Assembly: GCA_039818825.1 (NCBI GenBank)
Contig: JBCBTD010000043.1
Coordinates: forward strand, 1-34,261
Length of the DNA stretch: 34,261 nt
DNA from: JBCBTD01 sp039818825
Lineage (GTDB): Bacteria > Pseudomonadota > Alphaproteobacteria > Geminicoccales > Geminicoccaceae
Reading direction: 5' to 3'
The notes below the pieces were generated by a model, which did no database searches, had not been told where the DNA came from, and saw nothing but the letters and a program-made list of their open reading frames with translations. The first letter of the stretch is position 1; every line of letters begins with the position of its first letter. The position numbers and the translations under genes were made by a program. Below, piece after piece: positions 1 through 8,416 of the stretch.

Positions 1-173
1 CGGTCGACCATCGCCGAGCCGACGCCTGCGGCGGCTGCCGCCTCGCCGATCAGGGTCGGCCCCGCCAGGGCGAGCGCTGCTGCGCCCAGCGCCTGGCGCC
101 GTGTCAGGGAGGTTCCGGTTTCGTGGGGCGTCGTTCTGGGGCACGTCGAGGGAAGGCGAAGGTTGGTGCGCAT
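1..173 (-). CDS. N-terminus of a Tat-exported protein (truncated by window edge)
   Basis: An open minus-strand frame starts at ATG 173 and stays open to base 1, giving about 57 residues. A good ribosome binding site (GAGAGG, 5 bases upstream) decides the start. The N-terminus is a twin-arginine leader: a polar stretch of about 25 residues, then TRRQALGAAALALAG, a hydrophobic core, and an alanine-rich putative cleavage region. This predicts export of a folded protein through the Tat system. The mature domain lies outside the window, so the function cannot be named. It faces away from the H+-ATPase gene, with a 238-base divergent gap in which I saw no convincing promoter. Confidence 0.6.
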   Translation of the reverse strand, partial: MRTNLRLPSTCPRTTPHETGTSLTRRQALGAAALALAGPTLIGEAAAAAGVGSAMVD

Positions 174-411
174 GTCGACCTCTCGTCGGGTGCAGTCGTC
201 GCCGTGGCGCTGAGATGTGGTCCGGCGGCGGCGAAAGAAACCGGGGATACTGACCGCTCGCCGCTTTCCGAACGTCGTTGGTCGCTACACTTGGCTGGCC
301 TCGAGCCACGCATCGACGTCCGAGGGGTGTCTCCGGCGACGGCGATCCGCTAAGCGGATGCCGTGGCCCAGTCGGTATCCGGCGGCGACGGCACGACAAT
401 CGGGAGTGCGG

Positions 412-3027
412 ATGATGGCTGCGGCAGCAGAGGCGGCGGCGAAACCGATGACGGCATCGGCGGACGATATGGAGACGGCCGAGCTCGGCACGGTATTCCA
501 GAGCCTCGGCAGCTCGCCCCAGGGCCTCTCCTCGGCCGAGGCCGAGACGCGCCTCGGCAAGTATGGCCGGAACGAGCTCGAAGAGACGGAGATCAGCGAC
601 CTGCAGCGGTTCCTCCGATTCTTCTGGGGGCCGATCCCGTGGATGATCGAGATCGCGGCCTTGTTGTCGGTCGCGGTCGGCCATTGGGGCGACTTCGCGA
701 TCATCATGGTGCTGCTGATCTACAACGCCGTTTCCGGTTTCTGGCAGGAACGAAAGGCGGCTGATGCTCTGGCGGCGCTGAAGGCGGGCATGGCGCCCAA
801 GGCCGACGTCCTGCGCGACGGATCGTTCGCTGCCATCGATGCCGCCGAGGTCGTGCCCGGCGACGTCGTGCATCTGAAGCTCGGCCAGGTGCTGCCGGCC
901 GACTTGCGGTTCATCGAGGGCGAGTACATCAGCATCGACCAGGCGGCGCTGACCGGCGAATCGCTTCCGGTCGACAAGCAGGTCGGCGACAGCGGCTACT
1001 CGGGCAGCATCGCCAAGAAGGGTTCGATGACCGCGGTGGTCATCGGTACCGGCGGCAACACCTTCTTCGGCCGCACTGCCAGCCTCGTCGCCAAAGCCGG
1101 AGGTGGCGCCTCCCATTCGCAAAAGGCCGTCACCCAGATCGGCGACTTTCTGATCGTCTTGTCGGTCATCCTCTGCGTGATCCTTGCTGGCTTCGAGATC
1201 CACCGCGACGTGGTCGGCAGCGACAACTGGCAATGGGGCGATCTCGCCGACATCCTGCGGTTGGTGCTGGTGTTGCTGGTTGCCTCCGTGCCGGTGGCGA
1301 TGCCGACGGTCATCACCGTCACCAATTCGCTCGGCGGCCTCGCGTTGGCCCGCAAGAAGGCCATCGTCTCGAGGCTGGAAGCGATCGAGGAACTGGCCGG
1401 CGTCGACGTGCTGTGCTCCGACAAGACCGGCACGCTGACCAAGAACCAGCTGACGCTCGGCGACCCGATCCCGCTCGCCGGGGTCGATGCTCAGGGCCTG
1501 ATTCTGGCGGGCGCTCTGGCGTCCGAGCGGGCGGGGGGAGACGCCATCGACGACGCGGTGATCGGCGGCTTGACGGACGCGGCGGTGCTCTCTTCCTACA
1601 CCCAGACCCGCTTCGTTCCCTTCGATCCAGTCAGCAAGCGAACCGAGGGGTACGTCACCGACGCCGAGGGCAAGGCGCTTCGCTACACCAAGGGCGCGCC
1701 TCAGGTGATCGTCGAGCTGGCGGCGATGGCACCGGATGCGGCGAAGGCGGCCGAAGACGCGGTCGCCGGTCTGGCGGCCCGCGGCATGCGGGCGCTGGGC
1801 GTGGCGGTCTCGGCCGACGACGGTGCCAGTTGGAGCTTTCTCGGCATCCTGTCGATGCTCGACCCGCCGCGTGACGACTCGAAGGAGACCATCGCCCGCG
1901 CCAAGGAGCACGGTTTGCGGGTCAAGATGGTGACCGGCGACGACGTTGCCATCGGCAGCGAGATCTCCAAGCAACTGGGCATGGGCAGCCATCTCCAGCC
2001 GGCGGCCGATCTCTTCTCCGCCGACATGGACATGAGCCGGTTGCCCGAGCCGATCACGGCATGCGTCGATCAGGCGGACGGCTTCGGCCGGGTGTTCCCG
2101 GAGCACAAATACGCCATCGTCAAAGCGCTGCAGGACCGGGGGCACGTCGTTGCCATGACCGGCGATGGCGTCAACGACGCGCCGGCGCTGAAGCAGGCCG
2201 ACTGCGGTGTCGCCGTGAGCGGCGCCACCGACGCCGCTCGCGCGGCCGCGGCGCTGATCCTGACGGCACCCGGCCTGTCCACGATCATCGACGCGATCGA
2301 CGAGTCGCGGCGGATCTTCGAGCGGATCATCAACTACATCGTCTACCGCGTGGCGATGACGCTCGACATCATGTTCGTGGTGGTGCTGGCCACCATCGTC
2401 TTCGGCTTTTCGCCGCTGACGCCGATCATGATCATCCTCCTGGCGCTGTTGGACGACGTGCCGATCATGGCGATCGCCTACGACAACACCGTGCTGTCGA
2501 AACAGCCGGTCCGCTGGCACATGCGCCAATTGTTGTTCGTGGCGAGCACGCTCGGCCTGTTCTCGGTGGTGCAGAGCTTCGGTCTCCTGCTCATCGGCAT
2601 GGAGTGGCTGAGCAATCCCGAGTGGCAAGCGTGGATCACCCTGACCCAGGACCAGATCCAGACCGCCGTCTTCCTCCAACTCGTCGCCGGTGGCCACCTG
2701 CTGCTGTTCGTCGTGCGTTCGCGGGGCAACTTCTTCGATCACCCGTGGCCGGCGCGGCCGCTCTTCTTGGCGCTGGTCGGCACCCAGATCTTCGCCGTCC
2801 TGATGTGCGGGTTCGGCTGGTTCGTCACGGCGTTGCCGTGGACGGTCATTGGCCTCGTCTGGGCGTATCTGATCGTCTGGATGTTCGTTCTCGACGTCGT
2901 GAAGAAGGTCATGTACGCGCGCATCGGCAACGACGATGCGGCCAGGCCGCACTGGTATCGCGGGTTCCTGAGGCAACGGCACGCGTCGCAAGCGTTGCAG
3001 GGTTCGTCTGGCGGCAACCCCGTGTAG
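412..3027 (+). CDS. P-type IIIA H+-transporting ATPase
   Basis: A protein of about 871 residues, the usual length for the bacterial and plant/fungal plasma-membrane H+-ATPase class (P3A). Visible motifs are the actuator TGES at residues 181-184, the phosphorylation motif DKTGT with Asp337, and the hinge motif TGDGVNDAP at about 583-591. The hinge is followed by GATDAARAAAALILTAPGLS, whose spacing is typical of P3A rather than of Ca2+ or heavy-metal pumps. No N-terminal metal-binding domain is present. Hydrophobic segments occur near 70-125, 240-300 and in the C-terminal third, consistent with about ten membrane helices. By family it would export protons at the cost of ATP. The start is ATG 412 (or 415) behind GGGAG at 402-406. 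An upstream extension of the frame to 217 has no ribosome binding site and arginine-rich shadow composition. The neighbours do not suggest an operon. Confidence 0.88.
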   Translation: MMAAAAEAAAKPMTASADDMETAELGTVFQSLGSSPQGLSSAEAETRLGKYGRNELEETEISDLQRFLRFFWGPIPWMIEIAALLSVAVGHWGDFAIIMVLLIYNAVSGFWQERKAADALAALKAGMAPKADVLRDGSFAAIDAAEVVPGDVVHLKLGQVLPADLRFIEGEYISIDQAALTGESLPVDKQVGDSGYSGSIAKKGSMTAVVIGTGGNTFFGRTASLVAKAGGGASHSQKAVTQIGDFLIVLSVILCVILAGFEIHRDVVGSDNWQWGDLADILRLVLVLLVASVPVAMPTVITVTNSLGGLALARKKAIVSRLEAIEELAGVDVLCSDKTGTLTKNQLTLGDPIPLAGVDAQGLILAGALASERAGGDAIDDAVIGGLTDAAVLSSYTQTRFVPFDPVSKRTEGYVTDAEGKALRYTKGAPQVIVELAAMAPDAAKAAEDAVAGLAARGMRALGVAVSADDGASWSFLGILSMLDPPRDDSKETIARAKEHGLRVKMVTGDDVAIGSEISKQLGMGSHLQPAADLFSADMDMSRLPEPITACVDQADGFGRVFPEHKYAIVKALQDRGHVVAMTGDGVNDAPALKQADCGVAVSGATDAARAAAALILTAPGLSTIIDAIDESRRIFERIINYIVYRVAMTLDIMFVVVLATIVFGFSPLTPIMIILLALLDDVPIMAIAYDNTVLSKQPVRWHMRQLLFVASTLGLFSVVQSFGLLLIGMEWLSNPEWQAWITLTQDQIQTAVFLQLVAGGHLLLFVVRSRGNFFDHPWPARPLFLALVGTQIFAVLMCGFGWFVTALPWTVIGLVWAYLIVWMFVLDVVKKVMYARIGNDDAARPHWYRGFLRQRHASQALQGSSGGNPV

Positions 3028-3249
3028 CGGCGACGCCGCCACCGGTGGGTGACCGAGATGAGCCATCGCCTGCGCCCGCTCGGCTTCGTCGAGGCGTTCT
3101 GCGCCGAGATGCACGATCGCCAGGGCGGCACCTTCTTGGTCGTCGCCGTAGCCGAACTCCGAGGCCAGCGCCGACGCTTGCTGGGCAGCGTTCGTCGGGA
3201 CGCTGGGGGCCATCACCGATCCCGATGCCTGAGCGGCCTGCTCGAACCG

Positions 3250-3984
3250 CGCCGAGGAACAGCGGGATGGCGATCGCGTTCACCAGGTCGATGAAGAACG
3301 CGCAGACCAGAGGCACGACGATGAAGGCGAGGTGCGAGGGGCCGTAGCGCTGAGTGACCGCCGCCATGTTGGCCATGGCGGTTGGCGTCGCGCCCAAGGA
3401 GATGCCACCGAAGCCCGCCGAGATCACTGCCGCGTCGTAGGTCCGGCCCATGGTCGGGAAGACGATGAAGATGTTGACGGCCAACGCGACGACGAACTGA
3501 GCACCGATGATCGCCACCAGCGGCCCGGCGACGCCGGCAAGCGTCCAGAGCTGCATGCTCATCAACGACATGGCGAGGAACGTGCCAAGCGACACGTCGG
3601 CGATCAGCCCCATCGTCGGCGTGCGCGATGGCCCTTGGTGCCGGTGATGGCGCGGACCTCGTCGCGCGGGATGAGGTTGGTGACCAGGATGCCAGCGAAC
3701 GGGCACGTAACGAACAACGGCAGTTTCAGGCCGGCGTCGGCGATCACGTCGTTGAGGACGTAGCCGAGGATCGCGCAGACGTGGATGGCGAGGAGCGCGT
3801 CGAGAAAGCCCATGGCCGCCGGCAGCCCGAGCAGCGCGGCGACGGAGATGCCCGTCAGGTTCTGCAGGACCATGTAGCCGATGGTGGTCGCCAACGGCAG
3901 GAAGAGCGGCTTGCCGCCGGCGACGAGATCGCCCGTCCGGGCATTTTAGGGGTCGAGGCGCAGGGTGCCGTCGGCGAGTTCCAT
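3250..3984 (-). pseudogene. gltS: Decayed GltS-type sodium/glutamate symporter
   Basis: Three pieces of a GltS permease can be read in order on the minus strand. The N-terminus begins at ATG 3984 (MELADGTLRLDP) and hits an in-frame TAA at 3946-3948. In the same frame after the stop comes NARTGDLVAGG and a membrane segment ending near GLPAAMGFL. That joins directly to DALLAIHVCAILGYVLNDV, skipping roughly a third of the normal protein. Near 3630 the frame shifts, and the C-terminal half continues with the family signatures GFGGISLGATPTAMANM and RYGPSHLAFIVVPLVCAFF. GltS proteins are about 400 residues, and only about 240 survive here. Two internal deletions, one nonsense junction and one frameshift make a sequencing error an unlikely sole cause. 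The original stop codon is not clear; similarity ends near 3250. The gene is convergent with the H+-ATPase. Confidence 0.85.
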
Positions 3985-4077
3985 GGGTCGGTCAAATCCG
4001 CGAGGTTCACGATGGGCCGCTGGCGTAGGGCGTCGGTCGCAACGATGCAAGCGGCCGCAACCGCCACGGAGCGATGC

Positions 4078-4656
4078 TCAATCCTTACCGAAAAACGCTC
4101 GCCCTCGGCGATGATTCATGAACGGCACGGGCTCCCGTGGGGCCGGATCTGGCAGCGCCAACGGGCGGCGCCACCAGCCGACGTCGTGCCATGCTCCGTG
4201 CTTGAAGCCGACGTCTCGGAACACGCCGACGGGCGTGAAGCCGAGATGTTCGTGGAGCCCGATGCTGGCAGGATTGGGCAGGGTGATGCCGGCGAACGCG
4301 GCGGTGAAACCCTGGTCGGCGAGTGTCGTGAGGAGCGGCCGGTAAAGCGCCCGGCCGACACCGTGGCCGCGCGCGGCTGCCGCGACGTAGACGCTGACGT
4401 CGCACGACCAGCGATAGGCGCGTCGTGAACGGTGCTCGCTGCCGTAAGCGTAACCGACGATCGTGTCGCCCTTCTCGGCGACGAACCAGGGATGCGTCGC
4501 GAGCGTGCGCGCGATTCGCCCGGCCATCTCGTTGGTCGTCGGCGCGTCGATCTCGAACGAAATGGCGGTTTCGCGGACGATTGGCCCGTAGATCTCGGCG
4601 ACGGCGCGCGCATCGTCCGTGGTGGCGACGCGCAGCTCGACCGCGGCCGACGTCAG
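4078..4656 (-). CDS. GNAT acetyltransferase, phosphinothricin/methionine sulfoximine type
   Basis: A GNAT N-acetyltransferase of the Pat/Bar/MnaT branch. It carries VATTDDARAVAEIYGPIV near the N-terminus, the acetyl-CoA loop AARGHGVGRALYRPLL, and the branch-typical LPNPASIGLHEHLGFTPVG and FKHGAWHDVGWW. Characterised relatives acetylate the amino group of phosphinothricin, methionine sulfoximine or related small amines; the substrate here is not evident. No ATG, GTG or TTG lies in frame within a sensible distance. The nearest are TTG 4743, deep inside the upstream gene, and an ATG about 43 codons into the domain. The best start is CTG 4656, which overlaps the TGA of the AtzE-like gene as CTGA and gives about 192 residues. 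CTG 4635 is the alternative. It is the last gene of the pyrimidine operon. Confidence 0.8.
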   Translation of the reverse strand: MTSAAVELRVATTDDARAVAEIYGPIVRETAISFEIDAPTTNEMAGRIARTLATHPWFVAEKGDTIVGYAYGSEHRSRRAYRWSCDVSVYVAAAARGHGVGRALYRPLLTTLADQGFTAAFAGITLPNPASIGLHEHLGFTPVGVFRDVGFKHGAWHDVGWWRRPLALPDPAPREPVPFMNHRRGRAFFGKD

Positions 4657-6053
4657 CCGTCGAGCCCTGAAGGTCGCGGCGCGGCGGCGACGCCGGCGCG
4701 TTCGAGAGCGGCCGCCGCGCGCAGCGCATCGACCTCGCGCCAAGGCTTGGCGATGAGTTGGACGGCGATGGGGAGCCCGTTGGATGCCATCATCGGCGCC
4801 GCGACGACCGGCAGGCCGACGCATGAGATCGGCTGGGTGAAGAGGCCTAGATTGGGCCGGACGAGGACCTCCTTGCCATCGAGGCTCATGGTCTTCTGGC
4901 CGATCAGAGGCGCCGTGCAGGGCGTCGCCGGAGCGATCAGAACGTCCACGTCGGCGATCGCGAGGGCGAGCTGGCGTGCCCACCATCGGCGCACGCGTTG
5001 GGCTTGGACATACCAAGAGGCCGGCAGCAGCGCGCCCGCGAGGAACCGGTCGCGCGTGTCCGGATCGAGATCGTCCAGGCGCGTCCGTAGCCGCTCGAGA
5101 TGGAGGTTGGCGCTCTCCGCGTTGGTGATGACGAAGGCGGCGGCCCGTCCAGCTTCGGCACCATCGACGGTGACCGTTCGGGTAGTGCCCAACGCGTCGG
5201 CCACGCGCGCCACGGCTTCCCGAGCCTCGGGGAGTGTGCTCTCGGCGAAGTGGCCGCCTAGGACCGCGATCCGCGGCGGCGGCGCTGCGAGGCCTGCGGC
5301 CGCAGGCTCGACCGAGCGCGCCGCGCAGGCATGGTCACGTTCGTCCGGCCCCTGCAGCGCGTCGTACGTCAAAGCCAGGTCGGTCACGCAGCGGGCGAAC
5401 GGCCCCAAGTGATCCAGGCTGTCGCAGAACGGAAAGCTGCCGCCGCGGCCGAGGCGGCCATAGGTCGGCTTCAGGCCGAAGATGCCGCAAAGCGACGCCG
5501 GCACGCGGATGGAGCCGTTGGTGTCGGAGCCCAGCGACAGGGGCGCGAGACCCGCGGCGGTGGCGGCCCCCGAACCCGATGACGAACCGCCGCTCATCCG
5601 TGTCACGTCGTGCGGATTGCGGCTGGGCCCGTCATGGGCGTTCTCGCCGGTGAAGTCGTAGGCGTACTCGCCCATGTTGAGCGCGCCCACCAACACGCCG
5701 CCCGCAGCGTCCATCCGTGTGACCAGCGTCGCGTCGCGGTCGGCGGGCTTCCGTTCACGGTTGATTTTCGAGCCGGCGCGGGTCGACAGGCCCTGCACGT
5801 CGTAGAGGTTTTTGACCGCATAGGGCACGCCGGCCAGCGGGCCGAGCGGTTCGCCCCGATCGCGTGCGGCGTCGACCGTCTCCGCCGCTTCCATCGCCCG
5901 CGCTGTCGTCACGTCGGTGAAGGCGTTGATCGGTCCACCGACGGCGGCGATACGCGCCAGCGCCGCTTCGGCGACGGCCCGCGCGGTTACGTCGCCGCTG
6001 GCGATCGCCTTGGCGATGTCGTGGGCAAAGGCGAACGGGGCGGGCACGGTCAA
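4653..6053 (-). CDS. AtzE/HpxY-like amidase (amidase signature family)
   Basis: A 466-residue amidase-signature hydrolase with an intact Ser-cisSer-Lys triad: Lys81 in YAVKNLYDV, Ser157 in GGSSSGSG, and Ser181 in GSDTNGSIRVPAS. The 24-residue spacing between the serines is standard. The preceding gene encodes an AtzG-like subunit. That pairing is the hallmark of AtzE (1-carboxybiuret hydrolase in cyanuric acid degradation) and HpxY, so I place it there rather than with GatA. The start is TTG 6053, overlapping the AtzG-like stop as TTGA; GTG 6047 is an alternative, and no separate ribosome binding site is visible, which suggests coupled translation. Cyanuric acid genes are absent, so 1-carboxybiuret need not be the substrate. 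The operon suggests a carbamoyl-, carboxy- or amide-bearing product linked to pyrimidine or ureide breakdown. Confidence 0.85.
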   Translation of the reverse strand: MTVPAPFAFAHDIAKAIASGDVTARAVAEAALARIAAVGGPINAFTDVTTARAMEAAETVDAARDRGEPLGPLAGVPYAVKNLYDVQGLSTRAGSKINRERKPADRDATLVTRMDAAGGVLVGALNMGEYAYDFTGENAHDGPSRNPHDVTRMSGGSSSGSGAATAAGLAPLSLGSDTNGSIRVPASLCGIFGLKPTYGRLGRGGSFPFCDSLDHLGPFARCVTDLALTYDALQGPDERDHACAARSVEPAAAGLAAPPPRIAVLGGHFAESTLPEAREAVARVADALGTTRTVTVDGAEAGRAAAFVITNAESANLHLERLRTRLDDLDPDTRDRFLAGALLPASWYVQAQRVRRWWARQLALAIADVDVLIAPATPCTAPLIGQKTMSLDGKEVLVRPNLGLFTQPISCVGLPVVAAPMMASNGLPIAVQLIAKPWREVDALRAAAALERAGVAAAPRPSGLDG

Positions 6054-6274
6054 AGTGCGGTGCCCGTGTCGTCCGGACGGTCGTCGGGCACGAACACCGG
6101 TGCCAAGGCCAGCTCGTCGTCGTCGAGCTCGGCCCGATCCATCGTCTGCTTCATGGCGAAGGCGATGGTGAGGAACGCCCGCACCGCCGGCCGCCGCTCG
6201 TCGGTGATCGTCAGCCCCAGGGCGGGGGCAGTACCGTCGATCAGCGCGTCAGCGTCGAACCGTTCCTCGTCCAT
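6050..6274 (-). CDS. AtzG-like small subunit (DUF4089 type)
   Basis: A 74-residue acidic, helical protein, immediately upstream of and overlapping the AtzE-like amidase. The central segment LGLTITDERRPAVRAFLTIA followed by FAMKQTMDRAELDDDELALAPVF fits the DUF4089/AtzG pattern: a GatC-like helical hairpin, then an extended tail that wraps the amidase. In the cyanuric acid pathway AtzG stabilises AtzE in a transamidosome-like complex, so a heteromeric complex with the next gene product is expected. The start is ATG 6274 with GGAGG 9 bases upstream. It lies 31 bases after the substrate-binding protein gene of the ABC importer, so it is very likely co-transcribed. Its small size makes the family call depend partly on context. 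Confidence 0.75.
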   Translation of the reverse strand: MDEERFDADALIDGTAPALGLTITDERRPAVRAFLTIAFAMKQTMDRAELDDDELALAPVFVPDDRPDDTGTAL

Positions 6275-6305
6275 GGTGTGGTCGCCTCCTTTCCGGGGGA
6301 GAGGC

Positions 6306-7301
6306 TCAGCCGCCGAGCGCCTGTTCGATCACGACGTGCGTCCACGCCCCTTCGGGCGCTTCCGAGATGACCGGGTCGGAGCCACCCGAAAGCAGCGTTT
6401 GCACCGTGCGTTCGTAGTCGGCCGGGTCGAGCCGGCCGTCGGAACCGTCCGTCAAGAGGTTCACTTCACCCATCATCCGTTGCTGGTGCTGCTCGGTCTG
6501 GGCGCCCGTGTCGTCGTTCTCCAGGACGATGGCGGCGGCCTCGTCGGGGTTCTCGCGGGCGTACTCCCAACCCTGCATGGTCGCTTTGACGAACCGCGCC
6601 ATGACGTCGACGAATGCCGGGTCTTCCAGTCGCTCTTCCAGGACGTAGAGGCCGTCTTCCAGGGTCGCGACGCCCTGGTCCTCGTACTTGAACACCACGA
6701 GTTCGTCCGGGGCGATGCCGGCGTCGATGACCTGCCAGTACTCGTTGTAGGTCATGGTCGAGATGCAATCGGCCTGACGCTGCAACAGCGGATCGACGTT
6801 GAAGCCCTGGCGCAGCACGGTCACGCCCTCGTCGCCGCCATCGGTCGGGATGTCCAGCCGGCTCATCCAGGACAGAAACGGGTACTCGTTGCCGAAAAAC
6901 CAGACGCCGAGGGTGCGGCCCGGGAAGTCGGCGGGCTCGGTGATCCCCGTGTCGGCGAGACAGGTGAGCATCATGCCCGAGCGCTTGAACGGTTGGGCGA
7001 TGTTGACCAGCGGCACACCGCGCTCGCGGGCCGCCAGGGCTGCCGGCATCCACTCGATGATGACGTCGGCGCCGCCACCCGCGATCACCTGCGGCGGGGC
7101 GATGTCGGGACCGCCGGCCTTGATCGTGACGTCGAGGCCCTCGGCCTCGTAGAAGCCCTTGTCCTTGGCGACGTAGTAGCCGGCGAATTGGGCTTGGGTG
7201 ACCCATTTGAGCTGCAGCGTCACCTCGTCGTCGGCCAGGGCCGGTGCGCCCCAAAGCACGGCGCCGAGCGCCAGAACGGCGGTCGAAACCCGTTTCGTCA
7301 T
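6306..7301 (-). CDS. ABC importer substrate-binding protein, NMT1/THI5-like
   Basis: A 331-residue periplasmic binding protein. Residues 1-23 are a Sec signal peptide (MTKRVSTAVLALGAVLWGAP followed by ALA-DD). The mature part begins with LQLKWVTQAQFAGYYVAKDK and continues GFYEAEGLDVTI, the signature of the NMT1/THI5 family, which includes transporters of pyrimidine-like compounds such as the ThiY ligand. GAGGAG just before ATG 7301 fixes the start; an upstream ATG at 7328 is less well placed. It sits 44 bases after the second permease gene and is the binding protein for the importer encoded at 7346-10140. Given the pyrimidine catabolic genes upstream, uracil, thymine, a dihydropyrimidine or a related ureide is the likely ligand. 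That is inference from context. Confidence 0.88.
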   Translation of the reverse strand: MTKRVSTAVLALGAVLWGAPALADDEVTLQLKWVTQAQFAGYYVAKDKGFYEAEGLDVTIKAGGPDIAPPQVIAGGGADVIIEWMPAALAARERGVPLVNIAQPFKRSGMMLTCLADTGITEPADFPGRTLGVWFFGNEYPFLSWMSRLDIPTDGGDEGVTVLRQGFNVDPLLQRQADCISTMTYNEYWQVIDAGIAPDELVVFKYEDQGVATLEDGLYVLEERLEDPAFVDVMARFVKATMQGWEYARENPDEAAAIVLENDDTGAQTEQHQQRMMGEVNLLTDGSDGRLDPADYERTVQTLLSGGSDPVISEAPEGAWTHVVIEQALGG

Positions 7302-7345
7302 CGGTTTCTCCTCTTCATTCCTCGTCATTGAAATCGAACGTAGCG

Positions 7346-8416
7346 TCATCGGCGAATGGACGGATGCCAAAACGTCACGGTGCGCTCGGCGAGCGCCAAC
7401 AGTCCGTAGGACGAGGAGCCGACCAGTGCGGCCATGGCGATCTGCGCCCAGACCATGTCCACGTTCATCCGACCGATCTCGGTCGAGATGCGAAAGCCCA
7501 TGCCGACCGTCGGCGAGCCGAAGAATTCGGCGACGATCGCGCCGATCAGCGCCAAGGTCGAGTTCATCTTGAGAGCGTTGAAGACGAACGGCATAGCCAA
7601 TGGCAGCCGCATCTTGAACAGCGTCTGTCGGTAGGAGGCGCCGTAGGTCTTCATCAAGTCGCCGTCGATCGCGGTACTGGCGCCGAGGCCGGCGAGGGTG
7701 TTCACGAGCATCGGAAAGAAGGTCATGACGACGACCACGGCGGCCTTCGATGGCCAGTCGAAGCCGAACCACATGACCATGATCGGGGCGACGCCAACGA
7801 TCGGCAAGGCAGAGACCATGTTCCCGACCGGCAGGAGGCCGCGGGTGAGGAACGGCGAGCGGTCGATGAGGATGGCGACGACGAACCCGGCGCCACAGCC
7901 GATGGCGTAGCCGGCGAGCACGGCGCGCAGGTAGGTCTGCTGAAAGTCGGCCCAGAGGATCGGCAACGAGCCGGCGATGCGCTCGCCGATCGCGCTCGGC
8001 GCCGGCAGCAGCACCTGCGGCACGCCGGCACCGACGACGATCAGCTCCCAAAGCATCAGCAGCCAAAGGCCGAACCAGGCAGGTACGAGCAGGTCGCGCA
8101 GGCGCGCCGCCCGCGGTCCCGGCACGGTCATCGACGACAACGTCGTGGTGGCGTGCCAAGCCAACAGCCACGCCGCCGCAACCAGGGTAAAGAATCCGGT
8201 CCCTGATGCGGCTTCGGCGCCCCCGAGGCGGGCCAACAGCAGCGCCGCGCCGATCAACGCGGCCGGGCCCTCCGGCCAACCGCGCCAGCGGACGGCGGCG
8301 GCGAGGCAACCCCCCAGGAGCACCAAGCCGGCGAGCATGCCCGCGCCGGTGGCAAGGTCGACGACTAGACCCAAGATTGCCGCCAGAGCGGCGAGAGCCG
8401 GCAGGACGGGCGGCAT
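7346..8416 (-). CDS. ABC importer permease with N-terminal membrane extension
   Basis: About 356 residues. The C-terminal 250 residues form a standard BPD_transp_1 permease with the EAA-like loop DLMKTYGASYRQTLFKMRLP, where the cytoplasmic ATPase docks. The first 100 or so residues are an added hydrophobic region (about three or four helices, rich in Ala, Leu and Gly) that most permeases of this family lack. ATG 8416 overlaps the TGA of the preceding permease gene as TGATG, so translation is probably coupled. With the other permease, the ATPase and the NMT1-like binding protein it forms a complete importer. Confidence 0.87.
   Translation of the reverse strand: MPPVLPALAALAAILGLVVDLATGAGMLAGLVLLGGCLAAAVRWRGWPEGPAALIGAALLLARLGGAEAASGTGFFTLVAAAWLLAWHATTTLSSMTVPGPRAARLRDLLVPAWFGLWLLMLWELIVVGAGVPQVLLPAPSAIGERIAGSLPILWADFQQTYLRAVLAGYAIGCGAGFVVAILIDRSPFLTRGLLPVGNMVSALPIVGVAPIMVMWFGFDWPSKAAVVVVMTFFPMLVNTLAGLGASTAIDGDLMKTYGASYRQTLFKMRLPLAMPFVFNALKMNSTLALIGAIVAEFFGSPTVGMGFRISTEIGRMNVDMVWAQIAMAALVGSSSYGLLALAERTVTFWHPSIRR

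Noticed and set aside
5610..7331. Plus-strand 570-codon open frame opposite the amidase and binding protein
   Set aside because: It is antisense to well-supported genes, and its composition mirrors their codons.
7302..8309. Upstream extension of the substrate-binding protein frame
   Set aside because: It is a shadow of the permease gene; the signal peptide and GAGGAG place the start at 7301.
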